Part shown: positions 37,474-48,399 of the stretch, piece after piece
Layout: the number at the start of each line of letters is the position of its first letter
Position numbering within the stretch: position 1 is the stretch's first letter
Origin: Hyaloscypha bicolor E
Lineage: Eukaryota; Ascomycota; Leotiomycetes; Helotiales; Hyaloscyphaceae
Reading direction: 5' to 3'
DNA length: 64,000 nt
Assembly: GCF_002865645.1 (NCBI RefSeq)
Contig: NW_020194517.1
Span: 1-64,000 of the forward strand
Notes under the pieces: generated by a model
Told to the model about the DNA's origin: nothing
The model's database searches: none
The model's input: the letters and a program-made list of their open reading frames with translations, nothing else
Program-made: the position numbers and the translations under genes

Positions 37474-39270
37474 AACAGTTTCACCAGGCAGAAGGAGTCT
37501 GGTATAGACAGCCGAGGCCAGAAAGGGCCCTTGCCCTTACCCTTACTAAGACGTCGAACATGCGCAAGCCCCTTGTTCTTGCGTATGAAGAGGGAAAAAG
37601 ATGATGCAATATGCAGACTACTGCAGCCGCACTTTTCTGGAGGCATTTAACCACAACCCTTGTGCCTCTACTGTAGCACCGCAGGGATGCCATTGGCGGT
37701 AGTTTTCGTGGGCGTATTTCCTATTTTCGTCCTTTCTACCGATCTTGTCTCGTCACTCTCCATGTTGTCAACGTTGAACGTTACTTAGCTCTATTTTACC
37801 CGTTCTAAAACTTGAGGCTCCAAATATTTTATTTTTTTGGGCTTTATGTAGTACTTCCAAAAGACCCACACCATCTTGCCAAGCAGTTCCACTAGCATCA
37901 GGGTAGTACGTGGCAGATGCTAGAGTTGGGCCCTTTCGAGTGTTTGAATCGATTCATGCTCTCAATTCTCTTCGTATATCTTCATCGAAACCCGGTTTCC
38001 AAATCATTCTTCGCACTTGTAATGCCTACGGCGATCGAGAGGGTTTGGCAAGTGTGATTGCGAGCCCCAACTGGTTCTTGACCACATCTTGGACGGCGTG
38101 TTTCCCAGTACAAGCTTTTAGACTGGGCGAAATGGTCAACTTTCTCGATGGGGCAAAGTCGTAATTGCTTCTGGTATCGGGAGGGGAACGGAGACGCTCA
38201 AGCTGGCAGGGCAGGGGTACCGTCGCATCTTGAGTATTTCGCCGCATTGTATGACACTGCTGATCAAGCTCAACAGAAGCAGTATAGGAGGATGTACGCA
38301 CCCTTGTGTCCCCAACCTTCTGCATGGATGGTCTCCGTCCCTGGAGTCTCCTGCAAACTTTGGTCGTCGATACTGGCAGGAGCATGCTCAGTGGTCTCAA
38401 CAGCACTATATATCCTTTTGACTTGCATCGGTCTACGCTTCTCAACACATTTTGGGTCGTTGATGATGAAGGGGCTTATACTGCGTTAGAGAATCAGTAC
38501 GCTTCGTCCAACACCCTCAAGAGCACCTACCTAAAGCTCGGGCCAGTTTGCCCTCAGCGGTCTGAGTTGCGGTGAGCGCAAGGAAACGTTGGGGATACCA
38601 TTATGCAAGATCCAGGCACGAGTCCGAGTCAAGTTTGAATAGCCTGCAACAACCCGAAACTTCGCCATCTTGACTGACCATATCATCGAGGGGCGCAATC
38701 CAGTACCTCCAAGTTCGCGGTTCGCAGACGGGTCACATTAGGCTCACTGGAAGCACCGCCGTTCTGTCGAAGCTGTCGGATACACAAATCGTTCACGCGC
38801 CCTCCAATTCGAAAGGCAATCGACACCGTGCCTCTGCTTCAAGTCAACCACCGAGACTTCCGCGCATGGACGGTGGAGGTGCAGGGAAAGCGGGCCCTAG
38901 GAGCTGAATCGCCCATCAAGCAGCTGCTTACCGCTCAAGGAGGACGGGAGCTTCAACACCGCCGTTCTCTGTGGGTCGTCCTCGATGCGAGCATGATGCC
39001 ATGATTTTGGGGAAGTTCCACGGGCTGGACTTTACACGCAACATCCCCGGCCCAGGGGTTGAAGCCTACCATGTGCTCGCGAGCGCCGAATCGAGTTAAG
39101 CCAATCTCTCGCTTCGTTCTCAATTCTATTTCGTCTTCTCCTTCAATGAGCATCCAATTCAATTCATCCTTTAGTTTTCTTTTCCAGCAAATTCGGCGAG
39201 ACAGAGAGGGAATTGGCCCCCCAAAAGCGATCTCCTTCGAATCGACACTACACTCCTGTCACCGACATCG
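37474..39270. other. gene-island DNA with unassigned ORFs
   Basis: Composition is ordinary, but no family was recognised. The longest frames are 38026-38448 (minus, 140 codons) and 37910-38164 and 38148-38489 (plus). They overlap one another on opposite strands and none shows a domain or convincing intron set. An AT-rich patch at about 37820-37850 might be promoter or terminator DNA. The frame at 38306-38575 (plus) ends in Asn/Leu-rich text and could be a fragment of a decayed gene. Confidence 0.4.
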
Positions 39271-39319
39271 ATGCCCTCAATTGGTCTAAAAGTGCGGATT
39301 GGGATACATATCGGCCTCA

Positions 39320-39472
39320 ATGCCAAAGCCAAAAAAAGGGAAGAGGGTAATGATTTGGGTCTGGGTGTGTTGCACCTGCAACCACACCGGGATGACCCTC
39401 TCGATCGACAACTGCCCGTCCTGTGGGGCGAGCCGATGTCCGTCGTGTCAGGTGTTGAAGGTGCAGAGATGA
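39320..39472 (+). CDS. 50-residue Cys-rich zinc-ribbon-like protein
   Basis: ATG at 39320 to TGA at 39472 gives 50 residues with no lesion. A basic start (MPKPKKGKR) precedes a WVWVCCTC segment (Cys17, 18, 20), then CPSC (Cys32, Cys35) and CPSC (Cys40, Cys43), giving three CX1-2C pairs spaced for zinc binding. Small proteins of this layout, with a tryptophan just before the first Cys pair, occur in many copies in filamentous ascomycetes; their role is not known to me. The much longer overlapping frame starting at 39271 is in another phase and its first 150 codons are not copia-like. It could also be an exon of a longer gene, but no upstream exon with good splice sites was found. Confidence 0.55.
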   Translation: MPKPKKGKRVMIWVWVCCTCNHTGMTLSIDNCPSCGASRCPSCQVLKVQR

Positions 39473-39819
39473 ACCTTCAAGGTCAACACGAAGAGCCCGC
39501 AGTCCATCCCTCTCAAACCGAATCACGGCACCAACACTCAATCAAGACTCCCCGTCTCCTATCTATTACAATCTGGTACGGAACCGCCAAGCACGTCTTG
39601 AGAGTGTCTTTTAGGTACGACAACGTAGATATCTCAGCTGGCGGGACTGGAAATATTGAGTGTCTCGAACAATGCGTGGACATGTCTTGTTCAGGGGCTT
39701 TCTTTGAGGGGTCTGGCAAGGTTTCCCTTTTACACGGAGTGAATGCTGGATTTATCGCATCTGCCCTGGCTCGACGATACCTGTACCACCGGGCGAGGAG
39801 GAAACATTGCCAAAAGAAC

Positions 39820-41978
39820 TTCAGGACATTTGTGGATGATCATGCTGCACCAGGAAGCTTTGTTGGATTCGACAGCCCTCATATCATTCGAATTCTCAAC
39901 GACAAAGGCAGAGTTCTGCGTGCTGCAGCAGTCCATTTCCAAGAATACCGTACGATTAGAGATGTTGGCAAAGACAACCGCCTCAGGGTACCTTCTATCG
40001 ATGATTCTGATCTTCCATTCTACTCTGAAATTCATCGCCCTGATAGTACTACCCCAATGGACCTGGAGGCTGATGAACCAGCCTCTCCTCAAAACTCACT
40101 TATTAGAAAGTCAGGAAGGCTTCGTCGAAGAATTGAAAGAGTTTCAAGGCAACACAATACAGCCCTTGTTCCAGACATTCCAACCTTAGAGTCCTTACAA
40201 TCTCCTTCTGCCCAATCCGATACACCAAGACGATCTGGCCGCCTGCGGAGGCGTAATGTTAGAGCACTCATAGGTCGCCAATTTCATCGCCAGCACCAAT
40301 TCTCTGCTGCCATGCACGCCTCTATTGATATCCGAAATCAACTCGCCGGTGAGAATCAACATGCCCTCTTCTCGAAAGTCAATCAAAAGCTACCCACTAT
40401 CAACCGCTTCTGTCTATTAGCTGAAGCTTCTCCCTTTGAGCCTTACGAATCTCAATCTTGGAAGCAAGCAATAAGTCGGCAAGACAGTGTGAAATGGCTC
40501 CAGGCCGCAAAAGAAGAGTTCGCTTCTCTCATTGGTAACAACACCTGGAATCTTGTAGAACCTCCTCACCACCAAAAGGTCCTTCCAGGCAAATGGATCT
40601 TCAAATACAAGAGAGGAACTAGTGGAAAGATTCTACGTTACAAAGCCCGATGGGTTGCCAAAGGATATGAGCAACAATTTGGTATCGACTACGATCAAAC
40701 CTTTGCCTCTGTCGTCAAGCCCATGAGTTACAAAGCTCTATTTGCAATTGCAGCCGACCTCGACCTCGAAATCGAACAAATGGATGTCAAGACTGCCTTT
40801 CTCTACGGCCTCGTCGAGGAGTATGTTTATGTACAACAACCTACTGGCTTAGGTGACAATTCTGGACGTGTTTACAAGCTGAACAAAGCTTTATATGGTC
40901 TCAAGCAATCTCCACGCGTGTGGTATAAAACCCTCTCCGACTTCCTCGTCTCTAAAGGCTTCAAAGCCATTGACGCTAATAACTCCGTCTTTCCACGTGG
41001 TACCAGCTATATTGCCGTCTACGTTAATGACCTTCTCCTCATTGGACCTGACTCTATAGTCCTCCATGAGATTAAGCTCGAGCTTGCGCACAGATTTTCA
41101 ATGACCGACCTAGGCCCAGTTGCTTTCTACTTAGGCATGTCTATTACTCGGGATCGTCAAAATCGCACTCCCCGAATCGGTCAGCAAGCTTACCTCTCTA
41201 AAGCTATTCGCAACGCTGGAGTTTGGGATGCCATCTGTGCAACTACACCTATGGAGTCTACTCGCCTTGAACCAGCGGAGGATGGTTACTTTGCTAAACC
41301 TGGTTTCAAGGCTTTATATCAATCGCACGTTGGTACACTGATATATGCCATGCTTGGAAGTCGTCCGGATATAGCCTTTTCTGTCTCTTGCGTGAGCAGA
41401 TACGCTCCTAACCCAACGCCAAAGCACATGGTTGCCGTCTTACGAATCTTCAAATACCTCCATGGCACTCTTACACATCAGCTCACTTATCGAGGAGAAC
41501 TGGCTGCGTTGTCAGGATACTCCGATTCGGACTGGGCTAGTAACATGGCAACGTCAAGATCTACCTCTGGATTCGTCTTCAATATCGGAAGTGGTGCTAT
41601 TAGTTGGTCTGCAAAAAGACAGCCTACTATCACCCTGTCTACATGCGAAGCTGAATATTGAGGTTAAACCCAAGCTGCAAAAGAGGCAATCTGGCTACGA
41701 CAACTCCTGCAAATCTCAACCCAAGCAGCACAACTCACGCCACGATAATCTACTGCGATAATCAAGGCGCTATTGCCCTTGCGAAAGATCCTCGATTCCA
41801 CGCTCGAACGAAGCACATCGCCATTCAACATCACTGGGTTAGAGAGCAAATTGCTGATGAGACAATTCAGTTGGAATACGTATCGACTGCTAAGCAAGTT
41901 GCCGACGGACTTACGAAAGCATTGCAAAAAGCCCCTTTCGAAGCATTTAGAGACGCACTGGGCTTAGAAACCTGCTGA
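39820..41978 (+). pseudogene. copia pol remnant: integrase C-term, RT, RNase H
   Basis: The frame is open to a TGA at 41659-41661. Near 39840 comes FVGFDSPHIIRI, the post-integrase segment of copia. RT begins at about 40440 (SWKQAI, WIFKYKRG, then KARWVAKGYEQQ and QMDVKTAFLYG) and LYGLKQSPR. The active-site box at about 41022 reads YVND instead of YVDD, so the second motif Asp is lost. RNase H shows GYSDSDWAS and STCEAEY. Two stops (TGA, TAA) follow, and after a frameshift near 41740 the final part YCDNQGAIALAK...RTKHIAIQHHWVRE ends at 41978. The upstream 39271-39800 part of this long open frame does not look like copia. Confidence 0.88.
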
Positions 41979-42183
41979 CAGACCAACCTTGCGGTACTAT
42001 GGAAGACGTTATAACTGCATAGAACGGTACTCTTCCTCCTGCCTTTTCGCTCGCAGAGGTTTTGCAGGGGGTTTAACGAGACCATGGCTATGGCAAGTTC
42101 CGGGAATAAATCTATATTTGGTTCATGTTTTCTCTTTCTATGACCTTTTACTTGTTTTCTATGGCGTTTAGGTCGTTGGGGAG

Positions 42184-42324
42184 TGTTGAAAGAGGACCCA
42201 CTTATTTCACCTGCCTCCTTCAGATCCCTGTACATCATCATTCAGATATATATAGTCCCATCCTCCCTCACGAGGAAGGGCATCGAATTCAAGCCTTTTC
42301 ACGCTACCCATGCCTCGTTCAACA
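42184..42324 (+). repeat. candidate 3' LTR of the copia relic
   Basis: 141 bp with perfect 7-bp terminal inverted repeats TGTTGAA and TTCAACA, directly preceded by the purine run TTGGGGAG, which would be the polypurine tract. It starts 206 bp after the RNase H stop. No second copy exists in the window, so the assignment rests on ends and position only. Confidence 0.5.
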
Positions 42325-42367
42325 CATTCTGTATTGGTCCATGCACTATCGTGCATTACTAGCGGTG

Positions 42368-42595
42368 ATGGCGATTAGACGACGGCAAGGCACGCTGAGG
42401 ACAAAGAGTGTGGAAGAGAGCACCCTGGAGTGTGCTGAAACAATGGAAGGCAGGTATTTCAAGAAAAAGGGAGACCCTGAAAGCAGTTGTCCGGCGAAGC
42501 TGAAGGTTTTGGAAGAGAAGCCTGGAAATAGAAGTAACGCGGGTGGGCCGGAGAGTCATGAGAAGAAGCTCAAAGACCAGAGCTACGAGTGGTGA
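42368..42595 (+). other. unrecognised 75-codon ORF
   Basis: ATG at 42368, stop at 42595. Lys/Glu-rich text with three Cys (near residues 22, 41) and no recognised domain. It lies between two LTR-like ends and could be a chance frame in retrotransposon DNA. Confidence 0.2.
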
Positions 42596-42750
42596 GACAG
42601 CTGTAGTGGTCTTGTCCCTCTGGGTTTCCCACTGCGATCCTCTCTGAGGGGAGCCAAATGGGCTGTCATAGAGTTGTGAAGCGTTGTGAAGAGAAGACGA
42701 CCTGAGTGTGTAATTGCATTTCTCCCTGAGTAGCTGAGCTTGAAGGGGAG

Positions 42751-42996
42751 TGTTAAAAATGTGGGTTAAGCTAAGGATTCAACTGGCTTGGCACGCACAT
42801 CACATTTATATACAAGAAAACATTGTAGTGAATGAGGAGAATCGATTCAATCAATTTATAGCTTGGCTTGGAAACCCCAAGGAAGCTCAGGAACTATTCG
42901 GACTTAGCGTCATTTCGTCGCTTACGGGGACGACTTGGACGGTTGGATAGACGCGATGCATCTTGGAACATCACGGTCGCCAATTTGCTCGTAACA
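42751..42996 (+). repeat. second candidate LTR end, 246 bp
   Basis: TGTTAAAAATGTGGG at 42751 follows the purine-rich GAAGGGGAG, a polypurine-tract-like context, and CGTAACA ends at 42996, giving TGTTA/TAACA terminal repeats. No partner copy is in the window. It may be the 3' LTR of a different lost copia element; the 3' edge is tentative. Confidence 0.4.
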
Positions 42997-43229
42997 TTCC
43001 GTCCCCAGATTCCTGGATGCTGAATAAGAATGGGAGACAGAGGAACTTCTGCCTTTAGACAGTGCCTATCATTCATCAAGTTCCAACTCGCCTGAACAGC
43101 CCATCGGAGCTCGCGATCGATCGGTACCTCCTTCGACAGCACGACTCCCCACCCTCACATAACCTACCAATAATGCCGACCCCTCTATTGCTCGTTGGAG
43201 CCCGATCAGTTCTCGCTTTTCGAACCTCT

Positions 43230-43350
43230 TGACGGGAGCCAATAATCGATGCAAGTGGTGAAGCTCGGCTCACGGATCTTGGGCTTCTGTGGTGTCTCGT
43301 TGGGCCACTTCAAAGCGCCCAAATCACCGAGAGGGTACACACAAGAAGTG
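43230..43350 (+). pseudogene. possible protein-kinase activation-segment fragment
   Basis: The + strand reads IIDASGEARLTDLGLL from about 43242, close to the N-x-L-(I/V)-D-x-x-G-x-A-(K/R)-L-x-D-F-G-L stretch around the DFG motif (here DLG) of fungal kinases. The frame breaks soon after and the catalytic loop upstream is not visible. Only this short segment supports the call. Confidence 0.3.
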
Positions 43351-43519
43351 TGCTGGCAGCAAGGATGGTCTGCTGCGCCACGGCCGTTGCCAAAGTCGAA
43401 GAGAGCCGGTAGTTGGCACCGAGAGTGGTTCCTACAGGAGGATTGACTTAACAAGCGTATATCATCCTTCCCACTGGCTTCAGGCTCGAAAGGACAGGGA
43501 CCCATCTCGTAGGCGTATT

Positions 43520-44056
43520 TAAAATGTATGGCACTTATTTATGTGGCTTTTTAAGGCGTCGACGCAATCCTGGTGCTTCTCAACGGCAATCCTAAAGTCT
43601 CGAAAACGTTCTGGAGCCGTAAGTTCATGGACTTCCACAAGGCTCAGTCCATTCCACTGACCAAGAATCATCAGGTTTCAGGACCCGATCAGCCGTTACT
43701 GCATCTCAGTTGACCTGAACGGTGAAACGTTTCAGGCCTACAAAGCATCATGGCTGCAATTCTCAGTTGGGTCCAAATTCAGTGTATCTGACATTATTTT
43801 TCGCTTTTTGATATCAGTTGGGCGACAATCTTCTTCACCGGCACTTTCGGCTCTATATATGGTGACACCAACCTCAAGCCGTTTGTAGCCTTTTCCTATC
43901 AATTCAGAATGGGGCTGTTTGAAATGGTTGATTCCAGTGGAAACAGCTCAGCAGAGGTGCCACGTTGAGTCTCCTGAAGTCAGGCAAGAAGCCTAAAACC
44001 ACGTCGGTCTGCATTTCGGCCACGATTGCAGTCTCTCTCTACAGCCTCATGTTGTA
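43520..44056. other. gene-island DNA, possible exon remnants
   Basis: No full ORF. Around 43612-43790 the + strand has a plausible 55-nt intron (GTAAGT near 43620, CACTGAC branch, CAG near 43674) between two short frames that would join as LEP and FQDPISRY, continuing VDLNGETFQAYKASW. The protein is not one I recognise and no start or clear continuation could be placed. Confidence 0.25.
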
Positions 44057-44725
44057 TTATCTCTTCATAGGTGCGGATGAATTCAATATAAGATAATACG
44101 AACGAAGGGACAGCATATCAACATCCCTAGGATGTTCTGCTCCCAACAAATGGACAAAACAGCGGGAAGGGTTTTCACAGCCCCTCCCAGATTTCGGAGG
44201 AGAGCTATTGTCTGGTATCGTTACTTTCCAATCCTGCTGCCGTGTGGAAGTGTCCTCAGCGATGCTGTAGGGTTGGCTCTTTTCATATCCCAGTCTCGCT
44301 GAATACAATCGAAATCCGAGGTTTGGAAGGACGTTGAGCCAATACTCCCGACCTTGGAACCTGTTGATCTTGGCGACGCGCATTAGTGATGATAGATTCT
44401 TGAGAGTGGGCCAGTCTAATTTGCAGCTTCGGCGCTGCACTGCAGCTGGGCGAAGAACAGGTGTGCGTCGTCGAGCCCGTTGAATCGTTTCTAGGGTTCC
44501 GGTAGGATTGCCTTGCATGAAAAATTGGATGGACGATACGCTGCCAAGTATTAACGGTGTCACAATGTACTGCACATGAAAGCATAAGTACTTCACGCCC
44601 ACCGAGCTCTGTATCAAGTGCCACCAAGTCTTCCCGATCTCTGTTTGTGACCTTCTCTGCATGATTATCACTTCCGGAGGGCTAACCCATATTGGCCTTT
44701 TTTCCTCAATCGAGTGCCTATCCAA
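44057..44725 (-). other. unrecognised 222-codon ORF
   Basis: A minus-strand open frame whose reported first codon is TTG; the first ATG in frame is about 20 codons in. The text includes WWHLIQ, FMQGNPTG and basic RARRR segments, with no domain I know. It runs divergently to, and ends about 80-100 bp upstream of, the CorA-like gene. It may be coding or chance; the frame opposite it is also partly open. Confidence 0.3.
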
Positions 44726-44806
44726 GTTGCCTCATTCTCTTAGCTCACACAGCTTGTAAATCACTGCCACCCAGTGGTCTGAAGACGACTGGCCCTAGGC
44801 GAGGCA

Positions 44807-47589
44807 ATGTCGACAGCGAAGAAGGGAGACCTTTCTCTTTGGCCTAAACTGTTTACAGAACGACGAAAATTCAGTCGCGAGGCCGAGAACGAGCCGTACA
44901 TTGAATTCTTGCAGACTCCAAGGTTTAACGGCCAAGAGTATGAGGAGGATGAGGATGAGGATGAGGATGAGGATGAGGATGAGGATGAGGATGAGGATGA
45001 GGATGAGGATGAGGATGAGGATGAGGAGCAAGAGGAGGGTGATGATGAGAACGAGATTGAAGGGGAAGAGGATGACGAAGATGACGCAGTGGAAGAGGCA
45101 GTCTCGAGTGGGCAGGGGAGTAGAGTTGAAGGCTACCGAAGTAATAGGGGAAACAAAGACCAGGACCTTATCAATGACGGCAACGCCAGATCTAGCAATG
45201 GGCCCAGTAATGTGAGACTTTTCATGACAGGCTTCTCAGGAGAGGAGGACGACCTTCATCATCGCAATCAAGTTGAAGAGGTTGCCAGTATTTGCGAGCA
45301 ATGGACTCGTGAAAAAGGTGTGGTAACAAAGACGGGCAAGCATGCGAAGCACGTGGCCTTCCTGGACGACAGAAACTGTCGTGGTAATGTTTTGACGAAT
45401 GAAGGAATTTCACCATCGGGGGATTGCAGGCCGTACCTAGGGCCTTTGACCGCGGAACGCTTAGGCAAAGAATTGAGCCGGAAGGTATCCTAAACTTCCA
45501 TTATGCCATCAGAGCCCTAGAAAAGCTAACCCGCGTCGCAGCGTTTCGGAACAGTATCGGAGCAGAATAACGCCACGAATGCATTTGATGATGAGGAAGC
45601 TGATGCGGAGAGGAGGGTGATGTAAGTCATGGGGTTGGTATGGTGTATTGTTGTGATCTTGGCTAACCCGAATAGTTTTATCACTGATCTGGATGCTTCG
45701 ACAATTGAGGCTCTTGTAACGACAGCATCACGCAGCCAAGCTCCGGCACTCAAGGATCTATTTTACAAACACCTAACGAGGAAAACTTCCATAGGAGTTA
45801 CCATTCCTGTAAGTCAAAATGGATGCATTATCCATTATAGATTACCTTGCTGACTGCCACCGTTCTTGGACAGCCCACATTCTTCCCTAGATTCACACTC
45901 GATTTCCATATTCCATATTATGTATCGAAGATGGCCGAAGCGCCAATTGAAGATACTCGGAAGAAATCCGATGGCAACCCTTTCAGGCAGTCCTGGAAAT
46001 TGCCGTTTCTATCCTCGTCTATGAGTGAATCGAAGCCCACAAAAGGGTTTTGTTATTTATACGAGGCCCAGGTAGGTAATTGAAAAGGGACTTTTTTCTT
46101 TCTATTTGAAATCGTTTGATGAGTTTTTACATGTAGACCATGTCTCGGGGTAGCTTCTCAGAACTCCTTCGCAATCGACCATTCGCTAACCTCCCGATAC
46201 TCCGTAGATGTCAGTTGTTGTCACAGGAATTGATCACTGGGTCTGGACTGCGTATGGATGTGTTGACACATACTTTGGCTCAGAGGAGAGCGTGGACGGC
46301 TACGACCTGATGAAAGGACGACGTTGCCGACGGTGGGGACGGCCAGACCCTCTTGCGGCCGGTCAGATCAACGCTCACGAGCCGATATGGACGCCAAGAG
46401 AGTACTTTTTGAAAGTCTTTCAGGTCCGAGTGAGCCAAATTCTGAGGGAATGGAATTTGATAGGCAGCAAAGTGGAAGAGGAAGTCAAACGGTACGTGTG
46501 AAAATTTCTTCAGCAGACTCGTGTGCTTTTCGCCCCTAGATCACTGCTGAGAATTCGTTTCATTTACTTTACCTTCCATCGATATGTTAGTGGGATGGTT
46601 CTTCCCTTGCAGCTTGATTCAAGTCTTCTTAAGGGTTTATGTCGATGGCGAAGAGTAATTGACCTTTTCACGAGCAGATCCAGAACAATAGCGGACACCT
46701 TATTTCAGCTGTCATCGACTGACCCCAAAGCCAGACAACAAGTGCGGGATTTCATCCTATGGAATCACCAAATGATCAGCCTTTTACGGCAATTAATGAT
46801 CGGTCTCTTGGACACCGTTGAGGTCTGGGACCAATTTACGGAAAAAGAAATTGGGTTCTTTCTCTGCCAAAGCGATCCTCCGAACGCCTTAGCATCCCCC
46901 CTTGGTGCCATAGAAAAGTCCTTTCAGGAGATGAAACGGCTTCATAACAAACTACAGAACCTGAGGAAAGAACTTCGCGAGGAGAACCCACAACGTGTAA
47001 GTTGTCTCTTCACCCCGAATTTCAGATCGAAATGCACCATCTATGCGGTATTTGAGAGATACTGTGACTAATTAACAAAGCTCAATGCTCATCTGAGTCT
47101 CGAAAATAACGATTCTACCATATCCCAGCAGGGAATCGCGCAAAATATTCAGGTTTTTACTATTCTTATGACCGTAAGTTCACCTGGAAAGTACGGGGTC
47201 GGCATAAGATCTGATGTGCTAAATTTTCCAACATCCAGTTATTCTTTCCTCTGGGTCTTGCCTCAAATCTATTCAGTGCCCCGGGAGTTATGCCATCCAC
47301 GAAGGCGAATCTTCCAAATTTTATATCCGCAACAATCTTCCTGGCAATTCTCATGGGCGCGACAGCCGGAGTCTTGTTCAACTGGCGCTCGTGCCTGCAG
47401 CACATCATCGCGTTGCTCGGTTACGTTCGGAATGCAATCATCTCTTGCGTAGAACGACCAGTAAGAGAAGAGACCTGCGCCGACATGAGCGATACGCAAA
47501 AAGCTTCGAAATGGGGATTGCCAATTTGGAGAAGCAGAAGGGCGGATGTCGTGGAGCAATTGGACCTTGAGAGCGCGGCAGGAGAGTAA
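44807..47589 (+). CDS. CorA-like membrane protein, eight exons, intact
   Basis: Joined exons: 44807-45484, 45542-45621, 45676-45808, 45874-46071, 46208-46491, 46540-46996, 47081-47173, 47239-47589 (757 residues). Introns are 48-136 nt, GT-AG, most with a CTAAC or CTGAC branch. The fifth intron has a second in-frame acceptor at 46590 with a better branch site, giving 740 residues. The N-terminus has an acidic tract (residues 45-95). Then come FITDLDASTIEALV, TLDFHIPYYV, GIDHWVWTAY and PIWTPREYFLKVF, typical of the fungal CorA-like family, a helical segment, and two membrane spans (about 634-656 and 668-690). The bacterial GMN signature after the first span is absent (FSAPG instead), as in many fungal members, so Mg2+ transport is uncertain. 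No frameshift or stop was found. Confidence 0.85.
44945..45027 (+). repeat. (GAGGAT)n microsatellite in the CorA-like gene
   Basis: About 14 near-perfect hexamers coding Asp-Glu repeats at residues 47-74. The reading frame is preserved, so length changes alter only the number of Asp-Glu pairs. Confidence 0.95.
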
Positions 47590-48096
47590 ATGCAGAGTGG
47601 ACTTGAACAAGGTTGATTTCAGATCCTATTACTTGCCATCCTGAACATCTTGGGAGTGCTTCGGTCTCTTATCTGTTCTCAAATATTTTATAATATATTT
47701 ATTACTTAGAGAGCTCAAATATTTTAAGAAATATAGTTTTATTTCTTTTCGTTTTTTTATTTCTTTTCTTTTTAAAGAATTCTATTTAGTTAATTAAATT
47801 ACTAGTCTATTTTATATAAAGGTCTAATTTATAATATTAGAATTCTCTTTCTTTTATTTTTACTAACTAGAGATTATATATATATATATATAAAACTAAA
47901 AATAAAGCTTGAAATAAATAAAGCCAGAAATAGACTTTATTTAAAACTATTTATAAAGTTAATATCTTAATAAAACTTTAAAATATATAAAAGCTAATAA
48001 TAAGAAATACCTAAAATTATATATAGAAGCTAAAATACTAATTTAATTAATTAATACTAGAAATTACTTGAGTTTTTATAAATCCGGCTTAAAAAG
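47590..48096. other. right border of the gene island
   Basis: 3' flank of the CorA-like gene to about 47680, then an abrupt fall into AT-rich, CpA-poor DNA. No gene or clear polyadenylation site was identified beyond AATAAA-free, T-rich sequence. Confidence 0.6.
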
Positions 48097-48399
48097 TGTG
48101 ATGTGTGTAGGGTCGCACGTGACTTAAGGGCATGTGACGAACCTCGGATGTCGCGGGTGTCGATCAGGGAGATCGGAGGCCCTCCGACTTCACAACCAAC
48201 CACTGTTTACATCATAAGCATTAGGCTTATAAATCACTAATTATATATACGTCATCGGGGCCTCCTATTTAGAGGGGGCTTCCCTGGACCTCACAGGAGG
48301 GACAGAGATTAGTTCTGTACTGAATTTAATACTGTGGTTTCACAACTTACTAATTCATTCTATTATCTTATTACCTACTAACAAACACCTCACAAAAAG
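48092..48399. repeat. unRIPed solo LTR with 5-bp target duplication
   Basis: 298-bp LTR (48097-48394) with TGTGA/TCACA ends, flanked by AAAAG on both sides (48092-48096 and 48395-48399). No retrotransposon interior adjoins it, so it is a solo LTR left by recombination. It keeps CpA and TpG throughout while its relative at 18924-19221 has lost them. The parent element family is not known from this window. Confidence 0.92.

Larger units (their letters stand above)
39800..42324 (+). mobile_element. 5'-truncated Ty1/copia relic, not RIPed
   Basis: Starts within the integrase C-terminal part and runs through RT and RNase H to a candidate 3' LTR at 42184-42324. Gag, protease, the integrase core and the 5' LTR are absent. 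CpA/TpG are normal, in sharp contrast to the copia copies in the flanking blocks, and the sequence is only distantly like them. The decay (an Asp-to-Asn change in the RT box, in-frame stops, a frameshift) is ordinary mutation, although a single-copy relic would also be expected to escape RIP. Confidence 0.8.

Noticed and set aside
39271..39800. N-terminal 170 codons of the long frame that continues into copia RT
   Set aside because: No copia similarity in this part, and it overlaps the Cys-rich 50-codon ORF in another phase; the long open frame is probably coincidental upstream of the integrase part.
44795..45031. Minus-strand ORF with Leu-Ile repeats
   Set aside because: It is the antisense of the (GAGGAT)n tract in the CorA-like gene, so the repeat alone makes it open.
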